Notes: generated by a model from the letters alone, not told the origin. A DNA stretch of 64,000 nt from Iamia majanohamensis (GCF_028532485.1 NZ_CP116942.1:2294001-2358000); one strand, 5' to 3'; positions 24,812 through 33,840 are shown, counted from the stretch's first letter. Numbers and translations: made by a program.

Positions 24812-26167
24812 GTGGTCGTTCGAGGTACTGAACCCGCCGAGCCCGAGCCGGGCGCAGCGCTCGTGGAGCGCGTCCCAGAGGACAGCAACGATGACCGTAT
24901 TGACGGTGCCGTCGTTCAATCGACGGTTGGCGCCCCCGAGGACCAAGACGAACGGGACGAAGCAAGGGAGGAGCTGAGAGACCACCTGGCGAGTAGTGGG
25001 CTGAACTTCGAGATATCGGAAGACCCGTTCGACGATATTGATGGCTGGATGGTGGAGGTCTGGCTTGCCGATACGCACCAGGAGTTCCGCAGTTTCTACT
25101 TCTTCGGTGAGCGCCGGTTCCTGCTTGCCGAACATAGTCTTTCGGACATAATACCTCTGCACAACTATGATGGTTTCTTCGATAGATCTGAGGGTCTCAT
25201 CGAGGTGCGACTTGGGGCTGACACTCCGGGCGCATTTAGTTTTGTCAGACAGAGGCTCCGAGTGCTGGGGGGACAGATGCGCTTCGTCCGTCCTGACGGT
25301 TGTACCATGAAACTTGGGCCACCTAGCGAAGTCCACTCTTTGCTGTCCGGAAGCCACTCCCTGAGTCTCACTATTGAAGGCGTGAGAGTTGATAGCTCCA
25401 ACGCTGACGAGCTGATCGAACTCCTTTCAGACTCCCTCCTCATAGAACTGGACATGAAGTACAATTTCCGGTTCGAACTTCGCCGGTTGCAGGTGCGGCC
25501 AACTGCGATGGTCAGTCGGCCTCGTCGGCTGACCGGGACCGAGGGGCCTTTTGACTTCCCAGCGAACAAGTACTCTCACGAGGCTGCCTCCCTCTATCGA
25601 GCTGGACGTCATCAGACCACTCCTCCGCTTATTCGTTACTGGGCGCTGTATCAGGTCCTTGAGTACTATTTCCCGCGCTATGCACGGGAGGAAGCCAGAC
25701 GCCGAACGGCCCTGGTCGTCCGGAGCCCGATGTTCAACCACCACAGTGAGGACCACCTCGATCAGGTAGTGTCCTCTGTGTTGGACTCGCCTGGTGGGCC
25801 ACAGGGCAGAGAGTCTGAGCAGTTGGAAGCGGTGCTCAGAAGCATTGTCTCGGAGCGACTGCTGTTTGACTTTCTAGAGGAAAGTGGCCTCGCACCATTT
25901 ATCAGTGATCGAAACACGGAGCTGTCGGAGTACCCGGTACATCAGAAGGTGCCGGACCCAATCAAGGCGCTAGCCAAGAGGATCTATCAGATTCGCTGTC
26001 GGATCGTGCATTCGAAGAGCGACGCACGGCGTGACCACGGGCCGAGCTTGATCCCTGGAACTCGACACGATGATCTGATCGGCCTAGAGCTTCCCCTTAT
26101 GGAGTTCTTGGCACGACGGGCGCTGGTCGCCGGGTGTGAGAGTTTGGACGTGGCTCCTTCCGACTAG
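24812..26167 (+). CDS. Low-GC gene with C-terminal HEPN-like domain, unknown function
   Basis: 451 residues, with visibly lower GC and less biased codons than every neighbour, so probably acquired. The N-terminal 250 residues are mixed alpha/beta and not recognised. From about 255 onward the protein is helical: NKYSHEAASLYRAG, IRYWALYQVLEYYFPRYA, then KALAKRIYQIRCRIVHSK. The last segment holds Arg395-x4-His400, the R-x4-6-H motif of HEPN ribonucleases, and the YWALYQVLEYYFP helix is common in HEPN proteins. HEPN RNases act in toxin-antitoxin and anti-phage systems; a defence role here is inference. The GTG start is uncertain, since no ribosome site is seen. Confidence 0.6.
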   Translation: MVVRGTEPAEPEPGAALVERVPEDSNDDRIDGAVVQSTVGAPEDQDERDEAREELRDHLASSGLNFEISEDPFDDIDGWMVEVWLADTHQEFRSFYFFGERRFLLAEHSLSDIIPLHNYDGFFDRSEGLIEVRLGADTPGAFSFVRQRLRVLGGQMRFVRPDGCTMKLGPPSEVHSLLSGSHSLSLTIEGVRVDSSNADELIELLSDSLLIELDMKYNFRFELRRLQVRPTAMVSRPRRLTGTEGPFDFPANKYSHEAASLYRAGRHQTTPPLIRYWALYQVLEYYFPRYAREEARRRTALVVRSPMFNHHSEDHLDQVVSSVLDSPGGPQGRESEQLEAVLRSIVSERLLFDFLEESGLAPFISDRNTELSEYPVHQKVPDPIKALAKRIYQIRCRIVHSKSDARRDHGPSLIPGTRHDDLIGLELPLMEFLARRALVAGCESLDVAPSD

Positions 26168-26461
26168 GTGCTGCGAGTCGACGGGCGAGTCGCGCCGAGG
26201 CAGCTCGGCAGACCTGGCCCTCTCGGGAACACGCGAGCAGAGTTTCCGTGACGGTCCTGGTGAGGGCCTACCTAGGCCTGTGACCGCGTCACGTTTACGA
26301 CAGGCGTGTGATGTGTCGCGGTGTGGCCGCCGGCCTCGAGGTGGGGCAACGGCTCCTCGTTGCAGCGAAGCATCGCACGCCCCGGAATTCCCGGTCGAGC
26401 GCCGATAATGCACGTTCTGTCAAGTAACCACCAAGACCCGGGGAGCGGCTCCGAAGCGGCG
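26168..26461. other. Intergenic stretch without a supported gene
   Basis: About 290 bases between the HEPN-like gene and the zinc-finger gene, both of which end here. A 90-codon open frame (26136-26408) overlaps the end of the HEPN gene and has no ribosome site or protein-like composition. I see no RNA gene or convincing terminator. Confidence 0.4.
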
Positions 26462-26881
26462 CTAGGACGCCACGTCCCCCGTCGAGGTCGTCCGGGGCTC
26501 GACCCACAGGGCGGCGACGGGCCGGGCGTTGTCGACCAGCCAGTCCAGGGCCCGCCGGACCTCGCCGGGGTCGTCGGCCTCGGCCAGGTCCCGGTCGACG
26601 TCCTCGAGGGCCGCCTGCAGGCAGTACAGCGCGCCCTGCAGCTCCTCCAGCGCCTCGCGCCCGACGACGACGTCGTCGTCGCCCAGCCCGTGGCTGGCCG
26701 CCAGCTTGCGGGCCATGTGGGCCTGCTGGCGACAGCCCTGGCGGCAGAACCGCCGGGGCCGGCCCGGGCCCCGTCGTCGGGCCATGGGCCGTCCGCACCA
26801 GCGGCACCGTGGTGCCGGGCCCTCCGACGCGGCGTCGGGCCCTGCTCCCCGGCTCCCCTCGTCCACCGCTGGTTCCGTCAC
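26462..26881 (-). CDS. Small protein with C-x2-C / C-x3-C zinc-finger motif
   Basis: 139 residues. RCRWCGRPM and RRFCRQGCRQQ form a C-x2-C...C-x3-C cluster within an Arg-rich region, like small DNA- or RNA-binding zinc fingers. The rest is helical and acidic (ALYCLQAALEDVDRDLAEADDPGEVRRALDWLVDN). The GTG at 26881 is preferred over the ATG at 26785, because the later start would lose the first cysteine pair. It begins ten bases after the stop of the preceding minus-strand gene, so the two are likely co-transcribed. Confidence 0.55.
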   Translation of the reverse strand: MTEPAVDEGSRGAGPDAASEGPAPRCRWCGRPMARRRGPGRPRRFCRQGCRQQAHMARKLAASHGLGDDDVVVGREALEELQGALYCLQAALEDVDRDLAEADDPGEVRRALDWLVDNARPVAALWVEPRTTSTGDVAS

Positions 26882-26891
26882 GTGACGAAAC

Positions 26892-29171
26892 CTACAGCGA
26901 ACGGACCCTCGGGCCGCGGACGGTGCGCTGGAGGGCGCGGAGCCGGCGGGCCCGCTCGTCGTCCTCGTCCCCCTCGGCGCCGTCGTCGCCTGCGGGGTCC
27001 GTGGCCGCAGGCTCGTCGACCTCCGGCGCGGGCTCCGCGTGGCGGGGCCGGGCCTCGGCGGCCGCGGCGATCGACGAGGTGCGCCGGGCCGGGCCCTCGC
27101 CACCGTCGGTGCCCTGCGGGCGACCGGCGAGCGGTGCCGCAGCGCCGACGAGCGCCGGTTCGGCGGGCTCGGCGCCCGGGCCGGCCGCCGAGAGGTCGAC
27201 GGCCGACTCGGCCGTCGGCGCGCCCGGACCCGGGTCGGTGGCCTCCTCGACCTCGCCGTCGCCGGCGCCGTCGACGACGGGCCCCGGGTCGGTGAGCGCC
27301 TCAGGTGCGGTCGGGTCCGGGGTGACGTCCGTCACCCCGGCGGGGGACCGGTGGTCGGCGGAGGCGGTGCGGTCCCCCTCCCCCGGCGGGGCTGGGGCCA
27401 CGTCGGCCGGCGCCACGTCCTCATCGGCGACAGCCGGGGCCTTGGCCTCGGCGGACACGGGCGAGATCGGGTCGACGACCTCGGCGCCGGTGGCGGCCAC
27501 GGGCGAGGACGGCTCCGCCTCCTCGACCTGCGGCGTACGTGCGGCCGGGACCTCGGCGAGGGCCGGCGCAGGCGCTGAGGGAGCCTCGTCCGCCGCGGCC
27601 CCAAGGGGCTCGACGGCGGGTGCCCCTGTGGGCCCGGGGGTCGTCTCGACCGGCACCTCGGCCCCCGGAGGGGTGGACAGGAGGGTGGCCCGCAGGGCTG
27701 CGCCGTCGGGCCCGTCGCCCTCGGGTGCCGCCGCCTCGGGCTCGGGCGCGGGACCGGCGAAGACCAGCACGGCGTCCTCGGCCGGCCGCGGGGCCGGCGA
27801 GGTCCGGGGGGCGCCGGCGGGCGCGGCGTGGGGGGTGAAGGGGCCCGGGGCGGGGGCGGCCGCGACCGCACCGACCTCGGCCGCGGGGGCCGCCGGCGCG
27901 GCTGCCACCGGGGCCCGGGTGCGGGCGGCGGTGCCGCCCAGCTGGGCGGCGCGGGCCTCGGCCGCGGCGTAGCGGTCGCGGAGGGCGGCCAGGTCCTCGG
28001 TGCGGCCCGAGTCGTTGTAGAGGTCGGCGAGGGTGAGGAAGAACGTGGGGTCGAACGGCACGTGGAGCTCGGCCACCTCGTCCTCGACCGCGTCGAGCAG
28101 GCCGAGGAGCAGCTCCTCCACCGCGTCGGTCTGGCCCAGGGCGAACATCGCCGCGATCTCCTCGCGGTAGGTGCTGTGGTGGCGGCCGCCGAAGGTCCCC
28201 GGCTCCCCCACCCCGGTGATCCGCCGGCGCATGCGCTCGCGCGCCCGGTCCCGGGTCTGCTCGGGCCCCGGCCCCGCTCCCCCGGTGCGCTGCACGGGCG
28301 CGGCCTCGGGGATGGTGATGGGCCCGGTGCCGGCGGCGAGGGCGCCCAGGACCTCCATGTCCGCCCGGGCCGCATCCTCGTTGTCGGCCACCGTGTAGAG
28401 GTGCGAGCGCTCCTCGAGGGCGGCGGCGAGCACGCCCGGGCTCCGCTCGGGCGCGGCCAGGGCGGCGCAGGTGGCGTCGAGGGCGGCGGTGAGGTCGCCG
28501 TCGCTGCGGGCGGCCACGCTCCGGGCCACGAGGACGAGGGCCGAGACGTCGTCCACGTTGGCGATGTCGGTGGTGATCTCCAGCACCCGGTCGTGCTCGC
28601 CGTTGCCGAGGAGGGTGGCGGCCAGGGCCAGGCGCACGGCGGGGTGGGCCGGCAGGGCCCGCAGCACGGCCACCGCGTCCTGGGGGCGCCCGCTGCTCGA
28701 GTGCATGTCGGCCAGCAGCAGGCCCAGCCCGACCCGGGAGACGGGCACGAGGGCGGGGGCGCTGGGGGCCAGGGGCACCAGCACGTGGAGGTCGGGGAAG
28801 TGGCGACGGAGGACCTTGGGCGCGCTCGGGTCGGCCACCTCGCGCAGGATGGCGGCGGTGAGGTCGACGGCGGCGCCCCGGTCGACGGCCCCCAGGCGCC
28901 CGACGGTGAGGATGCGGGCCGCGTCGTGGGCCGCACCCCCCTCGGCGCTGAGGCGGAGGAGGCCGTCGAGGTCGTCGGCGGCCACCGCGGCCACGAGGGC
29001 GCGCTCGGCGCGCGGTGCCACCGGCGACAGCCGGGCCCGGCCGGCGGCGACGTGCGGGTCGATGGGGCCGTCGGCGGCCAGCACCCACATCCGCCAGGCC
29101 GAGTCGGGCAGGGACGGGGGCGGCTGGCCGGGCGCGCCGAGCAGCAGGTGCACCTGGCCCGTGTGGTCCAT
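26892..29171 (-). CDS. TPR-like helical repeat protein with long Ala/Pro/Glu-rich tail
   Basis: 759 residues. The first 420 are helical with alpha-hairpin repeats resembling TPRs (for example ALPAHPAVRLALAATLLGNG and FDPTFFLTLADLYNDSGRTE). From about 450 to 720 the chain is Ala, Pro, Glu and Val-rich and probably disordered. The last 30 residues turn basic (RARRLRALQRTVRGPRVRS), which may bind nucleic acid or membrane. GAGGAGG precedes the ATG at 29171. Function unknown; a scaffold role is an inference from repeats and tail. Confidence 0.65.
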   Translation of the reverse strand: MDHTGQVHLLLGAPGQPPPSLPDSAWRMWVLAADGPIDPHVAAGRARLSPVAPRAERALVAAVAADDLDGLLRLSAEGGAAHDAARILTVGRLGAVDRGAAVDLTAAILREVADPSAPKVLRRHFPDLHVLVPLAPSAPALVPVSRVGLGLLLADMHSSSGRPQDAVAVLRALPAHPAVRLALAATLLGNGEHDRVLEITTDIANVDDVSALVLVARSVAARSDGDLTAALDATCAALAAPERSPGVLAAALEERSHLYTVADNEDAARADMEVLGALAAGTGPITIPEAAPVQRTGGAGPGPEQTRDRARERMRRRITGVGEPGTFGGRHHSTYREEIAAMFALGQTDAVEELLLGLLDAVEDEVAELHVPFDPTFFLTLADLYNDSGRTEDLAALRDRYAAAEARAAQLGGTAARTRAPVAAAPAAPAAEVGAVAAAPAPGPFTPHAAPAGAPRTSPAPRPAEDAVLVFAGPAPEPEAAAPEGDGPDGAALRATLLSTPPGAEVPVETTPGPTGAPAVEPLGAAADEAPSAPAPALAEVPAARTPQVEEAEPSSPVAATGAEVVDPISPVSAEAKAPAVADEDVAPADVAPAPPGEGDRTASADHRSPAGVTDVTPDPTAPEALTDPGPVVDGAGDGEVEEATDPGPGAPTAESAVDLSAAGPGAEPAEPALVGAAAPLAGRPQGTDGGEGPARRTSSIAAAAEARPRHAEPAPEVDEPAATDPAGDDGAEGDEDDERARRLRALQRTVRGPRVRSL

Positions 29172-29292
29172 CCAGTCGCCTCCTCGGGGTGCGTCGGGTC
29201 GCGGCGCGGTCGGGGACCGCGGCCTCGCGTCCTCCATCGGCGGCTGCGCCGCCAGATCCAGTCCCCGGGACGACGATTCCGGGTCGGGGCCG

Positions 29293-29317
29293 GGCCGGGG
29301 GACTAGGTTCCCCGGCC
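29293..29317 (+). promoter_or_regulatory. -10 hexamer inside an inverted repeat, upstream of the SGNH gene
   Basis: GGCCGGGG (29293-29300) and CCCCGGCC (29310-29317) flank GACTAGGTT, which contains TAGGTT (29304-29309), a good actinobacterial -10. A repressor bound to the inverted repeat would cover the promoter. The region is divergent with the TPR-like gene. Confidence 0.4.
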
Positions 29318-29356
29318 GGGAGCGGCGCAGGTGGCGCCCGGTGAGATGGGGGAACC

Positions 29357-31630
29357 ATGTCGGAGGTCTCGGGGATGGGTCGGTCGCGCCGCGCGGCGAC
29401 GCTGGTGGCGGCCCTCGGGCTGGCCCTGACCGGGGTGGTCGCCCTCGCCCCCGCACCGGCGGGCGCGGCCGGGCCCCCGCCGCCCACCCCCACCCCGGCG
29501 CGGGTGGGGCCGCCAACCTCCATGGCCGCGCTGGGCGACTCGATCACCCAGGCCACCGGGACGGGCCAGCTGGCCGAGGAGAACCCCAAGAACTCGTGGT
29601 CGACGGGCTGGGAGGTCAGCAGCGTGCGGGCCCGGCTGGGGATCCCGACGGGGTCGGCCCAGAACCTCTCGGCCAACGGGGCCCGGATGGGCGACGCCGA
29701 CGCCCAGGTCCTCACCGGTCGCGACGGGCAGGCCCTCCGACCGGGGACCCAGTACGTGACCATCGAGATGGGGGGCAACGACCTCTGCCGCGACTCGGTG
29801 GCGGAGATGACCTCGACCGCGACCTACCGGACCCAGCTGGAGCAGGCCCTGGCCGCCATCCGCAGCCGGGCCCCCGAGGCCCTGGTGCACGTGATGAGCG
29901 TGCCCGACATCTACAACCTCTGGTACATCCGGGGCGCCCCCCAGAACGGCACCTACCACCCCGAGCCCGAGAGCGACCAGGCCGGGGGGCTCAACGGGGC
30001 CCGCTTCTACTGGGGCCAGAGCTTCTTCCCGTGCCGCTCCCTGCTGGCCGAGCCCGACAGCTACTCCCAGGCCGACCGGGCCCGCCGGGCCGCCGTCCGC
30101 CAGCGCACCATGGACTACAACGCCGCCCTCCGGGCCGAGTGCGCCGAGTGGCTGCGGTGCCGGTACGACGACGACCGCCTCTTCGACCTGACCTCGAACC
30201 GGGCCAGCCCGCCGAACGGGCCCCTCCTCCCCCGGGCCCAGTGGACCTTCGACGACCTCGACATCAGCCGCAACGAGGGCGTGGGCCGGTACCTCTGCCC
30301 CGTCCAGGGCGTCATCGCCGGGGGCTGCGGCGACCACTTCCACCCGTCGCTGCGGGGCCAGGGCAAGCTGGCCGACTCGGCCACCGCATCCTCCTACCAG
30401 TGGTCCGACGCCACCGCGCCGAGCGTCGGCCTCACCCCGTCCCCCGCGCCCCGCCCCGACGGCACCTTCCGGGGCCCGGTGACGGTCACCTTCTCGGGCG
30501 CGGACGCCTCGGGCCTGCGGGGCCAGGAGGTCCGGGTCCACCGGCCCGACGGCACCGTGACCCCGTGGTCCCCCTCCCCCGGCGGGGTCCACCCGCCGAT
30601 CACCGTGTCGGGGCTGGGCACCACCCACGTCGAGGCCCGGTCCCTCGACCAGAACGGCAACCTGAGCGCCAGCAAGGTGCTGACCCTGGCCCTGACGGCC
30701 ACCGCGCCGGGCGCCACCGGCACGCCCACGCTCGCCGCCGCCCCCGGGACCCTGGCGGTGACCTGGCCCGCCGTCGCCGACGACGGCGGCTCCCCCGTGA
30801 CCGGCCACGAGGTGGAGGTCACCAGCGCAGGGGCCACCTCGGTCACGCCCGTCGGCCCCGCCGCCGCCGTCGACCTGCCCGTCCGCGACGGGCGCAGCTT
30901 CCGGGTGCGGGTGCGGGCCGTCAACGCCCAGGGCCCGGGCCCGTGGAGCGCACCCTCGGCGGTGGCCCTGCCCCCGCTGGCGTCACCCGCCACCTTCGTG
31001 GAGGGCCTCTACGCCGACCTCGCCCTCCGGCCCCCGACGGCGGAGGAGGTCGACGCCGGGCTGGCCGCGCTCGACCCCTCGTCGGGCCGTCCGGCCGACC
31101 TGGCCCGCGCCCTCCTCGGCGGGGCGGCGTGGGAGGGCACCCTCGCCCCCGTGGTCCGCCTGTACCGCGCCTCGTTCCTGCGCGTGCCCGACGCCGACGG
31201 CCTCGCCTACTGGGAGGGGCGGGCCCGCAGCGGCACGTCGGTGCGGTCGATGGCCGACTTCTTCACCCGCTCCCGCGAGTTCGTGGCCCGGTACGGTTCC
31301 CTCGGCGACCGGGAGTTCGTGCGCCGCGTCTACCTGAACGTCCTCGACCGCGAGCCCGACGCCACCGGCTGGGACTTCTGGACCGCCGAGCTGCAGAGCG
31401 GCCGGTGGAGCCGGGGCCGGATGATGACCTACTACGCGGAGTCGGCCGAGCACCGCATCAAGTCGGCCTCCCTGGTGACCCCCGTCGTCGTGTGGTGGGG
31501 CCTGCTCCAGCGGGTGCCGACGCCGGCCGAGGTGTCGACCGCGGCGACCTCCCTGGCCACCGACCCCACCGGCGTCACCCTGGTCGATGACGTGCTGGCC
31601 TCCCCCGAGTGGGTCGCCGCCACCACCTGA
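29357..31630 (+). CDS. Secreted SGNH hydrolase with FN3-like and DUF4214 domains
   Basis: 757 residues. A signal peptide (residues 1-39, ending APAGAAG) precedes an SGNH/GDSL esterase domain. Block I is ALGDSITQ with nucleophile Ser62, block III is GGND (139-142), and GDHFHPS holds the catalytic Asp/His. A beta-sandwich of about 100 residues (VTFSGADASGLRGQEVRV) is followed by an FN3-like domain (about 455-545). The C-terminal DUF4214-like region (about 550-740) includes FVEGLYADLALRPPTAEE and FVRRVYLNVLDREPD. DUF4214 often accompanies surface-layer or exported glycan-modifying proteins. It probably removes acyl groups from an extracellular polymer; the substrate is unknown. Confidence 0.85.
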   Translation: MSEVSGMGRSRRAATLVAALGLALTGVVALAPAPAGAAGPPPPTPTPARVGPPTSMAALGDSITQATGTGQLAEENPKNSWSTGWEVSSVRARLGIPTGSAQNLSANGARMGDADAQVLTGRDGQALRPGTQYVTIEMGGNDLCRDSVAEMTSTATYRTQLEQALAAIRSRAPEALVHVMSVPDIYNLWYIRGAPQNGTYHPEPESDQAGGLNGARFYWGQSFFPCRSLLAEPDSYSQADRARRAAVRQRTMDYNAALRAECAEWLRCRYDDDRLFDLTSNRASPPNGPLLPRAQWTFDDLDISRNEGVGRYLCPVQGVIAGGCGDHFHPSLRGQGKLADSATASSYQWSDATAPSVGLTPSPAPRPDGTFRGPVTVTFSGADASGLRGQEVRVHRPDGTVTPWSPSPGGVHPPITVSGLGTTHVEARSLDQNGNLSASKVLTLALTATAPGATGTPTLAAAPGTLAVTWPAVADDGGSPVTGHEVEVTSAGATSVTPVGPAAAVDLPVRDGRSFRVRVRAVNAQGPGPWSAPSAVALPPLASPATFVEGLYADLALRPPTAEEVDAGLAALDPSSGRPADLARALLGGAAWEGTLAPVVRLYRASFLRVPDADGLAYWEGRARSGTSVRSMADFFTRSREFVARYGSLGDREFVRRVYLNVLDREPDATGWDFWTAELQSGRWSRGRMMTYYAESAEHRIKSASLVTPVVVWWGLLQRVPTPAEVSTAATSLATDPTGVTLVDDVLASPEWVAATT

Positions 31631-31713
31631 GCGCCGCCTGACTCGGGGCGGCCCCCAGGGCCGGTCCCCGGGCAGCCCGTAGACTCGCCCCCACACCGAG
31701 CCCCGGGAGCACC

Positions 31714-32481
31714 ATGAGCACGCGCACGCCCCACAGCCCCTTCGTCGAGCGGAGCCCGGAGGAGGAGCGGGCCCACCGCAAGGCCCGCCTGGCCGCCGCA
31801 TTCCGCATCTTCGGGCGGTTCGGGTTCGACGAGGGCGTGGCCGGCCACATCACCGCCCGCGACCCCGAGCGCGACGACCACTTCTGGGTCAACCCCTTCG
31901 GCATGAGCTTCAAGCAGATCCAGCCGTCGGACCTGATCCTCGTCGACCACGAGGGCGAGGTGGTCGAGGGGACCTGGCCGGTCAACCGGGCCGCCTTCGC
32001 CATCCACTCCCAGATCCACGCGGCCCGGCCCGACGTGGTCGCCGCGGCCCACTCCCACTCCCGCCACGGCCGGGCGTTCTCCACCCTCGGTCGCGAGCTC
32101 GAGCCCCTCACCCAGGACTCCTGCATCTTCTTCGAGGACCACGTCCTGTTCGACGACTACACCGGCGTGGTCAACGACCCGGCCGAGGGCAAGCGCATCG
32201 CCCACGCCCTGGGCGACCGCAAGGCGGCCATCCTGGCCAACCACGGGCTGCTCACCGTCGGTCGGTCCATCGAGGAGGCCGTGTTCTGGTTCGTCACCAT
32301 GGAGCGCACGTGCGAGGTCGAGCTCACCGCCCGCGCCGCAGGGACCCCCCGACCCATCGACGCCGAGGTGGCCCGGGCCACGGCAGCCGAGATCGGCGGC
32401 GAGCTGGCCGGTTGGTTCAGCGCCCAGCCGCTCTTCGACTGGATCGAGCAGGTCGAGCCGGACCTGGCCGAGCCCGCCTGA
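31714..32481 (+). CDS. Class II aldolase/adducin family protein
   Basis: 255 residues. The zinc-binding signature is complete: AAAHSHSRHG supplies two histidines and ILANHGLLTVG the third. GVAGHITARDPE and NPFGMSFKQIQPSDLI are typical phosphate-side motifs. Members include fuculose-phosphate aldolase, but many actinobacterial ones of about 250 residues have no proven substrate. TAGACT (31680-31685) is a likely -10, and GGGAG precedes the ATG. Confidence 0.85.
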   Translation: MSTRTPHSPFVERSPEEERAHRKARLAAAFRIFGRFGFDEGVAGHITARDPERDDHFWVNPFGMSFKQIQPSDLILVDHEGEVVEGTWPVNRAAFAIHSQIHAARPDVVAAAHSHSRHGRAFSTLGRELEPLTQDSCIFFEDHVLFDDYTGVVNDPAEGKRIAHALGDRKAAILANHGLLTVGRSIEEAVFWFVTMERTCEVELTARAAGTPRPIDAEVARATAAEIGGELAGWFSAQPLFDWIEQVEPDLAEPA

Positions 32482-32507
32482 CCGGCCGCGCCGGCCCGGG
32501 CGGGCCG

Positions 32508-33077
32508 TCAGCTCGTCGTCAGCACCATGTTCACGCGGCGCGGCGGCTGGTCCGGCAGCGGCGAGGGGACGATCGAGACCGACAGCTGCTGGTCCGGCGT
32601 CGCGCCCCGCAGGATCACCGAGGTGCCGTCGGTGGAGCGCACGTCGGTGGTGGCGGGGAACCCGGCTGCGGCCATCTGGACCTTGACCACATCCGCGAGG
32701 GGCCCCGCCTCGGCGTCGGTCGCCCAGGACAGCACCCGTGTGCCGCCGTTCTCCACCGAGGCCGTGATGGTCGCCCCTGCCGGCGGGGCGAGGGCGGCCG
32801 GCCACCCCGGGGGCGGCTCCAGCGGCGCCGACGGGAGCCCGGGCCCCCCGGGCGTCGCCCCGCCGGGCACCACGCCCACGCCGGGCACGACGACCGTGGT
32901 CCCGGGGGCCTCGGGGATGGTCGAGGTGGGGACCGGGCCGGCCTCGTCGTCGCCGGTGACCACCTGCACCGCGGCCCAGGCCGCCGCCCCCGCCAGGGCC
33001 GGGATGGCGACCACGGCGAGGGCGAAGGCGAGGGCCCACCCGAGGGCGCGGTGGGGCTCGCCCGGTGCGACCGCCAC
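32508..33077 (-). CDS. Membrane-anchored protein paralogous to the upstream lipoprotein
   Basis: 189 residues from the GTG at 33077. One membrane helix (ALAFALAVVAIPALAGAAAW) is followed by a Pro/Thr/Gly linker and an external domain of about 95 residues starting GWPAALAPPAGATITASVE. That domain opening closely matches GWPAELAPPADARITSATV in the next gene upstream, so the two domains are probably duplicates. A CTG at 33116, overlapping the upstream stop codon, is an alternative start that would add 13 residues. Function unknown. Confidence 0.6.
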   Translation of the reverse strand: MAVAPGEPHRALGWALAFALAVVAIPALAGAAAWAAVQVVTGDDEAGPVPTSTIPEAPGTTVVVPGVGVVPGGATPGGPGLPSAPLEPPPGWPAALAPPAGATITASVENGGTRVLSWATDAEAGPLADVVKVQMAAAGFPATTDVRSTDGTSVILRGATPDQQLSVSIVPSPLPDQPPRRVNMVLTTS

Positions 33078-33112
33078 CGTCTCCGGGGGCGGCGGGAGGG
33101 TGCGGGGCGCGC

Positions 33113-33697
33113 TCAGCCCGCCGCCCGGGTCAGGTTGTAGACGACCAGCACCGAGCCGAGGCTCGTGTCGCCGTAGTTGCTGGTGACGCTCACGGTGGCG
33201 TCGTGCTCGGGGCCGCTGGCGGTGGCGCTGGCCACCGTGCCCTCGGCCGCGTCGGTCACGGTGTCGGACTCGATGGTGTAGCCCGCCTGCTCCAGCTGGC
33301 CCTTGATGCCCGAGAAGACCTCGGCCACGTCGCCGTCGAGGGCGGCGGTGACGCCGAGGTCGTCGCCGCTCACCGTGGCCGAGGTGATCCGGGCGTCGGC
33401 GGGCGGGGCCAGCTCCGCAGGCCAGCCCTCGGGCAGCGCCGCCGAGCCGTCGGCGCTGGCGTCGATCGAGTTCCCGTCCTCGTCGGTGACGGCCACGTTG
33501 CCGTCGGCGTCGACGTTGGCGCTCACGCCGTCGCACTCGGCCCCCACCTGCTCGCCCGAGGCGTCGATGTCCTCGCAGCCGCTGGCCTTCTCCACCGCCT
33601 TCTCGGTGGCCTTCTCGGCGATCGCGCCGCAGCCGGCCCCCCCGACCACCAGGGCCAGCGCCACCGCGCCCGTCGCCATCGCCCGCGTCGTCCTCAT
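33113..33697 (-). CDS. Putative lipoprotein with DUF-like C-terminal domain
   Basis: 194 residues. The signal ends in a lipobox (VVGGAGC), so it should be membrane-tethered outside. A short coiled segment (EKATEKAVEKAS) and an acidic Asp-rich segment (VDADGNVAVTDEDGNS) precede a domain with GWPAELAPPADARITSATV. The related domain recurs in the following gene, forming a two-gene operon. Family not recognised. Confidence 0.65.
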   Translation of the reverse strand: MRTTRAMATGAVALALVVGGAGCGAIAEKATEKAVEKASGCEDIDASGEQVGAECDGVSANVDADGNVAVTDEDGNSIDASADGSAALPEGWPAELAPPADARITSATVSGDDLGVTAALDGDVAEVFSGIKGQLEQAGYTIESDTVTDAAEGTVASATASGPEHDATVSVTSNYGDTSLGSVLVVYNLTRAAG

Positions 33698-33828
33698 CGT
33701 CCCGTCTCCTGTGTCGCGTCACCCGTTCCCCGGGTCGACCCATCATGGCCCCTCACCCGGAGGGGTGTCATGAGTGGTGGGTGCACAACGGGCGGGGTCC
33801 CCTCCCCCGTCGGCCCCCGCCCGCTCCC

Positions 33829-33840
33829 TGGTCGCGACCA
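33829..33840. promoter_or_regulatory. Perfect 12-bp palindrome upstream of the glycine riboswitch
   Basis: TGGTCGCGACCA lies 10 bases before TAGCGT (33851-33856), the likely -10 of the gcvP transcript. It therefore overlaps the expected -35 position (about 33828-33833), where a repressor or activator could act. Confidence 0.4.

Noticed and set aside
26136-26408. 90-codon plus-strand frame after the HEPN-like gene
   Set aside because: It overlaps the HEPN gene end, no ribosome site is seen, and the composition is that of non-coding DNA.
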